Assembly: GCF_004341845.1 (NCBI RefSeq)
Contig: NZ_SLVB01000002.1
Coordinates: 62,001 to 126,000 of the forward strand
Reading direction: 5' to 3'
DNA from: Novosphingobium sp. PhB165
GTDB taxonomy: Bacteria; Pseudomonadota; Alphaproteobacteria; Sphingomonadales; Sphingomonadaceae
Length of the DNA: 64,000 nucleotides
Positions 17,846-24,752 of this stretch are shown piece after piece (the stretch's first letter is position 1; every line of letters starts with the position of its first letter). Below the pieces are notes generated by a model. It saw nothing but the letters and a program-made list of their open reading frames with translations. It had not been told where the DNA came from and made no database searches. Made by a program: the position numbers and the translations under genes.

Positions 17846-19150
17846 TTAATCCAACTCCCAGGCCCGTTCGCCGTGCGATGATAGGTCCAGCCCGTCGACT
17901 TCCTCGTCCTCGCTGACCCGCATCGGCAGGACCCGTGCCAGCGAAAGCCCGATGGCTACGGTCGCAACCGCTGACCAAAGGGCGACCACACTCACGCCCA
18001 GCAACTGCGCGACGAGTTGGCGGGCCCCGGACATCCCCTCGGCGTAGCCGACGCCGCCCAGGCCGCTGGACAGGAAAACACCAAGCAGGAGCGAACCTGC
18101 CATGCCTCCCACGCCATGAACGGCAAAGACGTCGAGCGAGTCATCGATTTCCCACTTGTGCTTGACCAGCAGGATCATCGGGAAGCAGATACCGGCTCCC
18201 ACCACGCCGAACAGCAGGGCGGCGCCGGGCGCAATGAAGCCCGCGGCCGGGGTCACTGTCGCCAATCCCGCGATCGCGCCGGTGGCGAAGCCCACGCTGG
18301 TCGGCTTGCCCAAAGTGATACGCTCGATCAGCAGCCACGATATTGCGGCAGCCGAGGCGGCGATATGGGTGTTGATGATCGCATTCACCGCCGTGCCGTT
18401 GCCAGCGAGAGCCGATCCGCCGTTGAAGCCGAACCATCCCACCCACAGCAGGCCAGCGCCGGCCATGGTAAGGGCCGGGCTGTGCGGCAGCATCAGCGCT
18501 TTGGGAAAGCCCTGACGCTTGCCCAGCATGATCGCGACGATCAAAGCCGAGACACCTGCCGTGGTATGCACCACGATGCCGCCCGCATAATCCAGCGTAC
18601 CCCATTGGGTCGCCAGCCAACCGCCGCCCCAGATCCAGTGCGCGACAGGTGCGTAGACAACGAGGCTCCACAGTGCGCAAAAGCCGATGACCCAGCTGAA
18701 GCGGGCCCGGTCGACCCAGGCCCCGACCATGAGCGCTGGGGTGATGGCTGCAAAGCACATCTCGAACAAGGCATAGGCATTTTCAGGCAGGGTGAGTCCG
18801 GCGCGCATGGCCGGGAGGCCGGAGAGCATCAGCGCGTTGGCGGCGCCGAACCAGCCGTTGGTGACGGTGCCAAAGGCGATGGTGTACCCGCACACAATCC
18901 ATAACAGCGATGCGATCGCAGCGACCGCACCTACCTGAACAAGCACCGCCAGGAAATTTTTGGCACGCACCAGCCCTCCGTAGAAGAGGCCGAGGCCGGG
19001 CATGCACATCATCAGTACCAGCGCCGACGAGATCAGGATCCAGACCGTATCCGCGCCATTGGGCTGATTGGAGACCGCGCTCGCTGCGTGGGCGAGCGTT
19101 GGCGTAGACACACCGGCAAATGCCAGCGGCCACGCAATATTCTTGCGCAT
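17846..19150 (-). CDS. amt: ammonium transporter (Amt/MEP/Rh family)
   Basis: 434 residues with a cleaved signal peptide (ends about residue 22, AHAASA) and eleven expected membrane helices. Hallmarks: MPGLGLFYGGLVRAKN after the first helix, the recruiting-site Asp in LDYAGGIVVHTTAGVSAL with the first pore His, and the second pore His in FAVHGVGGMAGSLLLG. It transports ammonium across the inner membrane. Most bacterial amt genes are paired with glnK, the PII regulator that plugs the pore; none is encoded next to this copy. The start at 19150 has GAGG upstream. Nitrogen (NtrC/sigma-54) control is usual, but I found no convincing -24/-12 site in 19151-19443. Confidence 0.95.
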   Translation of the reverse strand: MRKNIAWPLAFAGVSTPTLAHAASAVSNQPNGADTVWILISSALVLMMCMPGLGLFYGGLVRAKNFLAVLVQVGAVAAIASLLWIVCGYTIAFGTVTNGWFGAANALMLSGLPAMRAGLTLPENAYALFEMCFAAITPALMVGAWVDRARFSWVIGFCALWSLVVYAPVAHWIWGGGWLATQWGTLDYAGGIVVHTTAGVSALIVAIMLGKRQGFPKALMLPHSPALTMAGAGLLWVGWFGFNGGSALAGNGTAVNAIINTHIAASAAAISWLLIERITLGKPTSVGFATGAIAGLATVTPAAGFIAPGAALLFGVVGAGICFPMILLVKHKWEIDDSLDVFAVHGVGGMAGSLLLGVFLSSGLGGVGYAEGMSGARQLVAQLLGVSVVALWSAVATVAIGLSLARVLPMRVSEDEEVDGLDLSSHGERAWELD

Positions 19151-19443
19151 GGAAGAGGTCCCTCGATCTGACCGGACGATGGAGCTGCCGATTCTTGTTC
19201 ACGGCGCCCTTAGAAGAACGACCGGTGGGGTGGCAAGTCTGAGGAACGGGTGAGCGAAATGCTGAAATCAGAGATGATCTGCGGCGCGGTCTTCCGCACC
19301 CGCGATGAGGCGCGGCAAAGGGCGCCACAAATTTCGCGGAAGATCGGGGTTACCGCCCATATTTCTCGGGAAAAACCGCAATAACATGAGAATCGGTGCG
19401 CGTTAGTCTCGCCGCCATCCAATGGCCGATGCGGAGGTTGAAA

Positions 19444-19932
19444 ATGAAACGGATTGCACTTTGCCTGGCAATGGCAATTGCGCTGGGAACGCCCACGGCA
19501 AGCTTTTCGAAAGTTTCGTCGGATGCAACGCCCGGCGTGAACTTCGCCGATTACAAGACATTCCATATCGTGAATGAGCGCCCGCCCTCCGGCATGGACC
19601 CGGTGGCCTTCGAGCGCATCCGGATGGGAGTGGAGCAGGGCCTGACCGGCAAGGGCTATGCCAAGGCGGATGACGGTGACCTTGCCGTCATCATCACCGT
19701 CGGTGCCAAGGACAAGACCGATGTCGAGACCTGGGGCGCCTTCGGGCGGCAGGTGGACGTACGCCAATATACGGAAGGGCAACTGTCCGTGGATGCCTTC
19801 GACGCGAAGACGAAGCGGCCGCTCTGGCACGGAAAGGCGGTCGACGATGTCGGCTCGAAGCTCAATACCGATAAAGTGGAGAAGGAGGTTGCCAAGCTGA
19901 TGGCGCAATTCCCGGCGCGATCGGCGGCCTGA
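19444..19932 (+). CDS. DUF4136-like envelope protein
   Basis: 162 residues with a Sec signal peptide (MKRIALCLAMAIALGTPTASF) and a single alpha/beta domain resembling DUF4136. The typical opening is the sequence NFADYKTFHI, followed by a helix (PVAFERIRMGVEQGLTGKGY), the strand DLAVIITVG, and the C-terminal RPLWHGKAVDD...EKEVAKLMAQFP block. Many relatives are lipoproteins, but here no cysteine follows the signal, so it should be a soluble periplasmic protein. Function unknown. GGAGG precedes the ATG. It is divergent from amt across about 293 bases. Confidence 0.82.
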   Translation: MKRIALCLAMAIALGTPTASFSKVSSDATPGVNFADYKTFHIVNERPPSGMDPVAFERIRMGVEQGLTGKGYAKADDGDLAVIITVGAKDKTDVETWGAFGRQVDVRQYTEGQLSVDAFDAKTKRPLWHGKAVDDVGSKLNTDKVEKEVAKLMAQFPARSAA

Positions 19933-19982
19933 CCTAACGATTCATCCCAATCTCGCCCGGCACGCCTTGTGTTTTGGGGCCA

Positions 19983-21374
19983 TCAACGTTGCTCGTTGGT
20001 GATGCCGGTGGAAGAATGCGGGCGGGGCATGCTGCGCGTCGCACGCGCGTCACGCAGCGTGGCCGCCCCGAGATGCGCGCGTGAGGCCCGCTTCGGCACG
20101 GCGATGCGCTGCGACAGGTAGATGCCGTTATGGCCTGAACAGATGTAGGCGACGAAGCAGGCCACCGCGATGGGAACCGCGTGGGTCGCGCCGAACAATT
20201 CAACGCCCATGATCGTGCAGGCGAGCGGCGTGTTGGCAGCGCCAGCGAACACCGCAACAAAGCCGAGCCCCGCAAACAGATCGAGCGGAGCCCCCAGCAG
20301 CCAACCCATCGCATTGCCCAGCGCCGCGCCGATGAAGAACAGCGGCGTCACTTCGCCGCCCTTGAAGCCTGAGCTGAGCGTTACGACCGTGAACAGCAAC
20401 TTGAGCGCCCAACTCCACCGATCGACCGGGCCGGTGAAGAACCCCGCGATGGTGGGGTCGCCCGGGATGGCGGACCAGACGCCAAGGCCAAGATAGGCGC
20501 GCGTGCCCACGATATAGACCAGCGCGATCACCATGACGCCGCCCAGCGCAGCGCGCGTCGGGCCATAGGGGACGCGGCGCTTGAGGAAGCCGCCGAGCGC
20601 GTGATTGGCCTCCGCGAAGGCCAGTCCGGCCAGCCCGAAGGCGACGCCGGCTATCGCCACTTTGGCAAGCAGCATCGGCTCGACAAGAAGGGCGCCGGCA
20701 TCCGATGCCACATAGGCGATGTGGTAGGGCGTGTGGTGGATGCCCCAGGCATGGCACGTCCAGTCGCCCACCAGCGCCGCAAGAAGGGCGGGCATGATGC
20801 CGGCATATTCGATCCGCCCCAGCGCCAACACTTCCAGCGCGAAGACGGCGCCTGCCAGCGGAGTGCCGAACACAGCGCCAAAGCCCGCCGCAATACCTGC
20901 CATCAGCAGGATGCGGATGCCGGGAGGATCGAGCTTGAACAGGCTGGCAACTGCACTGGCAAGACTGCCGCCAAGCTGCACTGCGGTCCCTTCACGACCG
21001 GCCGAGCCTCCGAAAAAATGCGTCGCGATGGTGCCTGCAAAGACAAGCGGCGCCATGCGCAGTGGCACGCCGCCACCCGGTTCGTGGATCTGTTCGACAA
21101 TGAGGTTGTTGCCGGCTTCCACCGACCGCCCGGTGCGGTGGTAGAGCCAGGCGATGGCCGCGCCGCCCACGGGAAGGAAGTACAGCAGCCAGGGAAAGTC
21201 GAACCGCAGCCGGGTAGCGGCGTCAAGGCTCCACAGGAATGCTGCGCACAGCGTCCCGACCAGTGCGGCCATCGGGACCAGGATCAGTGTCCAGCGCACC
21301 ACCGACATGGCATGATCACGACGATCGCCAAAGAACGCCGCCACATTGAACAGGTTATGAAAAGTCGCGCGCAC
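19983..21374 (-). CDS. CLC-family antiporter, probable fluoride/proton type (CLC-F)
   Basis: 463-residue membrane protein with CLC signatures. [17 protein letters not shown] (about 120-136) carries the gating glutamate. [19 protein letters not shown] (about 345-363) is the second ion-binding helix end. In place of the chloride-coordinating GSGIP motif there is AGNNLIVEQ (about 86-94), with Asn where chloride CLCs have Ser. This resembles fluoride-exporting CLC-F proteins. A fluoride riboswitch directly upstream strongly supports that role: expelling fluoride in exchange for protons. I chose the GTG at 21374 because AAAGGAGGAATT immediately precedes it; a TTG at 21404 would place the start against the riboswitch. 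Confidence 0.88.
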   Translation of the reverse strand: MRATFHNLFNVAAFFGDRRDHAMSVVRWTLILVPMAALVGTLCAAFLWSLDAATRLRFDFPWLLYFLPVGGAAIAWLYHRTGRSVEAGNNLIVEQIHEPGGGVPLRMAPLVFAGTIATHFFGGSAGREGTAVQLGGSLASAVASLFKLDPPGIRILLMAGIAAGFGAVFGTPLAGAVFALEVLALGRIEYAGIMPALLAALVGDWTCHAWGIHHTPYHIAYVASDAGALLVEPMLLAKVAIAGVAFGLAGLAFAEANHALGGFLKRRVPYGPTRAALGGVMVIALVYIVGTRAYLGLGVWSAIPGDPTIAGFFTGPVDRWSWALKLLFTVVTLSSGFKGGEVTPLFFIGAALGNAMGWLLGAPLDLFAGLGFVAVFAGAANTPLACTIMGVELFGATHAVPIAVACFVAYICSGHNGIYLSQRIAVPKRASRAHLGAATLRDARATRSMPRPHSSTGITNEQR

Positions 21375-21404
21375 AATTCCTCCTTTGCTGCCTTGCGGCG
21401 CCAA

Positions 21405-21470
21405 GTAGGAATCATCGGCCCTTGCAAGGGCGGTTCGGCCGGACGGCCCGGCGGAAATCCATCGCCTTGG
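21405..21470 (-). promoter_or_regulatory. fluoride riboswitch (crcB motif)
   Basis: Read on the minus strand, the aptamer has the pieces in order. GGCGATGG-ATTTC-CGCC forms the first stem-loop. An optional hairpin follows (GGCC-GTCC-GGCC). AACC then leads into stem GCCC-TTGCAA-GGGC, and CGATGATTCCTAC closes the element. The GAUG, AACCGCC and GAUGAxxCCUAC segments are the conserved parts of the known fluoride aptamer. The pseudoknot pairs GGATTT with GATTCC with one U-U mismatch and one wobble. It ends 30 bases before the GTG start of the CLC gene. ATTCCT in its 3' part can also pair with AGGAAT of the ribosome-binding site, suggesting translational control (inference). Confidence 0.87.
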
Positions 21471-21626
21471 ACCGCCATATGTCGGCTCCGGCCCGCAACG
21501 TCAATCGGTTTGGAGGCAAGTTTTCGGATGCCCTTGTTCCCGTGAGGGCGCCATTGCCGACGTCCGGCCGGAATGTCGGCGGAAAGGCTTGGACGTAATT
21601 CCCGGTCAGTACGATCCGATCATGCT

Positions 21627-22394
21627 CTAGAATGCTGCGCCCCCGTTGACCCCCAGAAGCTGGCCAGTGATGTAGGAAGCCTCGTCCGATGCGAAGAACG
21701 CGCAGGCCGCGGCGACTTCTTCGGGGCGGCCAAAACGCGGGATAGGGTAGCTTTTCAAAATCTCTTCAAAGGGTATCGGCAGGTCGCTCGCGGCAATCGC
21801 GCGGCGCGCCATCGGGGTGTCGATGAAGCTGGGGGCAATTGCGTTCACCGTGATCCCCTGCGCGCCCAGTTCGATCGCAAGGGTGCGCGTCAGCGATGTC
21901 ACACCACCTTTGGATGCGCTGTAATGGGCCATCTTGAAGGCGCCGATTTGCGCTGCCAGAGAGGAGATGTTGACGATGCGCCCCCAGGCGGCGCCCCGCA
22001 TATCCGCGAGAACCGCCTGAACCGCGATGTAAGGACCCTTGAGGTTCACTTCCATCACGCGTTCCCAACTTGCCTCCTCGATGTCTTCGAACAGTTGAAA
22101 ACCTTCGATAGCGGCATTGTTGACCAGTACCGTCACCGGGCCGAGTTCCGCATGAACCCGGTTCACGGCCTCTTCGATCGAAACACGGTCCGCGACATTG
22201 CCATGAACGGGGATCGCGTTGCCGCCCGCATGCTTGATGTCTTCGGCGACCCGACGTGCCGCATCGACGTCGATATCCAGCACCGCCACGGCTGTCACAT
22301 CCCGCGCAAGCCGGTGGCAGATCGCTTCGCCGATACCCGAACCCCCGCCAGTGACCAGCGCGAACCGATCGCTTCTCTTGTCAGTAGTCTGCAT
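21627..22394 (-). CDS. SDR-family NAD(P)-dependent oxidoreductase (FabG-like)
   Basis: 255 residues with cofactor motif TGGGSGIG (about 15-22), NNAA (about 92-95), catalytic Ser in IVNISSLAAQ, and YSASK. The adenine-ribose acid in VLDIDVDAA indicates NAD preference. The segment VNAIAPSFIDTPMA and terminal LLGVNGGAAF are typical of 3-oxoacyl-ACP-reductase-like SDRs. There is no fatty-acid synthesis context, so a catabolic role is more likely. About 157 bases separate its stop from the fluoride riboswitch on the same strand; the riboswitch promoter probably lies in that gap. Confidence 0.92.
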   Translation of the reverse strand: MQTTDKRSDRFALVTGGGSGIGEAICHRLARDVTAVAVLDIDVDAARRVAEDIKHAGGNAIPVHGNVADRVSIEEAVNRVHAELGPVTVLVNNAAIEGFQLFEDIEEASWERVMEVNLKGPYIAVQAVLADMRGAAWGRIVNISSLAAQIGAFKMAHYSASKGGVTSLTRTLAIELGAQGITVNAIAPSFIDTPMARRAIAASDLPIPFEEILKSYPIPRFGRPEEVAAACAFFASDEASYITGQLLGVNGGAAF

Positions 22395-22511
22395 CCCGCT
22401 GCGCCTCTCCAGTCGCTTCCATCCGGAACGAATCCAGACGCTACCGTGTGGAAGGCCTGCAACGCTCTTACGGCGATCTTCCCAAATTCTGCGACCTGCG
22501 GAAACAGGGAG

Positions 22512-24587
22512 TTATGCCGCTGCCACGTCTTTTCGGGCCAATACGACCTCGCTCGCCTGCTTTCCGGTCAGCTCGGCGAGATGATCGAAGCTGACGGTGA
22601 ACTGGGCGAGCCCTTGGCTCAGCGAGCACAAGTCCCCGTCGAGCCCCTGCAAGTTTGCTTCGGGCAAAAGCGCTTCCACGCGCTCCCAGCGCTCCCAATC
22701 CGGATGCGGCAACAAGCCGAGGATTTGTCCTCGTCGGCTCGAAAGTACCGAGACGGCTTTCGAGCCGGTACCCGTCGGCATATCGACCACCAGCCGGCAG
22801 ATGGGCTCAAGCAGATAAGGCGCGGCGGCTGCCAGGGCCTCACTGGCAGCCATGCGGCCGGCGATGCGAAAGGCAAGCTCCGAAGAATCCACCGAATGAT
22901 GGGAGCCGTCGGTCAGCGTAACCGCAACATCCTCAACCGGAAAGCCCAATGGCCCGGCCTCCAGCGCGTCGCGCACGCCCATTTCCACCGCAGGAATCCA
23001 CTGCTTCGGGATGGCGCCGCCGACAGTGCGGTCCGAAAAACGAAAGCCTTCACCGCGTTCAAGCGGAGCGATTTCGAGGACGACATCGCCGTACTGGCCG
23101 TGCCCGCCCGACTGCTTCTTGTGCCGTCCGCGCTGCGTCGCGCTCTTCCGGATGGATTCCCGATAGGCGACGCTTGGCGGCCGGCTATCCACCACGACGC
23201 CATAGCGACGCCGGAGCCGGGCAAGAACAACCTCGAGATGATCGTCGTTCACGCCCCTGAGCAGGGTCTCGCGAGTAGCCTCGTCATGTCCCCACTCCAG
23301 CATCGGATCTTCGTCACACAGCTTGTGAAGAGCGGCAGAAAGCTTGACGTCGTCCTTGCGATCACGCGCCGCGATGGCCAGTTTCGCATTGCGCGGCGGA
23401 TAGTCCGGCACGGCCACGTCGCTCGGCGCACCTCCTTTGCGGGCCAGCACCATGCCCACGGAAGCATCGTCCAATTTGGATATGGCGATCACCTCGCCTG
23501 TGCCGACACTCGCCTGTTTAACGGTCTTTTCGCCTTGCACGGCAAACAGGGAACCGCAGCGGGCGGTTTTGTCTCCGACGACAAGTTCCTCACCCTCCTG
23601 GAGCAGGCCGCCATAGACCCGCGCATACGTGAGCCGTCCGACAGCGCTTCCTTGCGCCACCTTGAATACATGAATGCCATCGGTCGTGCCGACGCGCGTC
23701 GCGGCTTCCATCGGCCCGGGAGCTTCATGGCGCAGCAGCTTCAGCAAACGGTGGATACCCCCTCCGGTGAGCGCCGAAGTCAGCACCACGGGAATCACTC
23801 GATTGTGCGCGGTATCCTCGGCAAGGTCGGCCATCACCTTCATGGCGTCGGGGATGTCATCCATCAGCAGGGTTTCGAGCAGCTCGTCGTCAAAATCCGC
23901 CAATGTTTCGAGCAATTTGCCGCGGTCGGCCCGCTCCAGATCGGCGATATCCGCTGGCATCTCGATCTTCTGGGATTCGCTTCCCGAACGGTATCGGTAG
24001 GCCCGCTCCATCGCGAGATCGACATAGCCGACCACCTGCTCGCCTTCGCGAATGGGAATTTGGCGGAGCGCCAGCGGCTCGCGGCTGAGCGGCTGCAACT
24101 TGTCTATCAAGTCATGGACAGATCCGGCGCGTGCGGTGTCGACGCGGTTGACGACGATGGCGTGGGGAATGTCCAGCGCGTCCAGTCGCCGCAACAGAGG
24201 TTCGACCAGACCTGCGCGTTCAGGCACCGGATCGACCACCACCAGAACAAGGTCTGCCGATTGCAGGGCCGCAAAACCATCGGCGATAAAGCCCGCCGCG
24301 CCCGGCAGATCAAGGAGTGTGAACCGATCTCCCAGCCAGTCGAAATGCGAAAGATTGATTTCGGTCGAACCGCCGCGCGAACGCGCTTCGGAACTCGCAT
24401 CGCCGACCGTGGAGCCGGCCTCTATTGAACCGGCTCTGTTGATCGCGGAACTCGCGAAAAGCAGCGCTTCCGCCAGACTCGTCTTACCCGCTCCTGCCGG
24501 TCCGACCAGAGCGATCATGCGAGCCCCCGAGGCGCCGAAGGCGGAACGGGGGCTGGGGGCTAAATTGGCGCTGGGAGCTGTGCCCAT
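22512..24587 (-). CDS. elongation factor G-like GTPase (EF-G paralogue)
   Basis: 691 residues with EF-G architecture: GTPase domain (about 15-270), domain II (about 285-370), and domains III-V (about 390-685, with TQRGRHKKQSGGHGQYGDVVLEIAP and LEPICRLVVDMPTG). The P-loop is GPAGAGKTSLAEALL. The other GTPase motifs are altered: DLPG at G3 followed by AAGF rather than GHVDF, and NRVD instead of NKMD at G4. The switch I region is also unlike EF-G. Such paralogues occur beside a normal fusA in many bacteria and their role is uncertain. Start at 24587 has AGGAGG upstream. It stands alone. Confidence 0.9.
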   Translation of the reverse strand: MGTAPSANLAPSPRSAFGASGARMIALVGPAGAGKTSLAEALLFASSAINRAGSIEAGSTVGDASSEARSRGGSTEINLSHFDWLGDRFTLLDLPGAAGFIADGFAALQSADLVLVVVDPVPERAGLVEPLLRRLDALDIPHAIVVNRVDTARAGSVHDLIDKLQPLSREPLALRQIPIREGEQVVGYVDLAMERAYRYRSGSESQKIEMPADIADLERADRGKLLETLADFDDELLETLLMDDIPDAMKVMADLAEDTAHNRVIPVVLTSALTGGGIHRLLKLLRHEAPGPMEAATRVGTTDGIHVFKVAQGSAVGRLTYARVYGGLLQEGEELVVGDKTARCGSLFAVQGEKTVKQASVGTGEVIAISKLDDASVGMVLARKGGAPSDVAVPDYPPRNAKLAIAARDRKDDVKLSAALHKLCDEDPMLEWGHDEATRETLLRGVNDDHLEVVLARLRRRYGVVVDSRPPSVAYRESIRKSATQRGRHKKQSGGHGQYGDVVLEIAPLERGEGFRFSDRTVGGAIPKQWIPAVEMGVRDALEAGPLGFPVEDVAVTLTDGSHHSVDSSELAFRIAGRMAASEALAAAAPYLLEPICRLVVDMPTGTGSKAVSVLSSRRGQILGLLPHPDWERWERVEALLPEANLQGLDGDLCSLSQGLAQFTVSFDHLAELTGKQASEVVLARKDVAAA

Positions 24588-24752
24588 CGGTCCGCCTCCT
24601 CTCATGCGAAGGCGCGCCGGGCGCTGTAGGCAGAGCTTCGCCGCAGGCGGCGTCCTCTTGTCTTGCGTCTGACGCGCAAGGGTGTGGGCACCCAAGCTGA
24701 GCCGTTCTTGTCACAGGCGCAAGCACATTTTGGGCCTTTTCGCGCAGGGCGC

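Noticed and set aside
19151..19443. Sigma-54 promoter for amt
   Set aside because: The nearest TGGCGC...TTTGC match has the wrong spacing between the GG and GC elements.
21573..24428. 951-codon plus-strand frame over the SDR and EF-G-like genes
   Set aside because: It spans two real minus-strand genes and lacks any recognisable domain.
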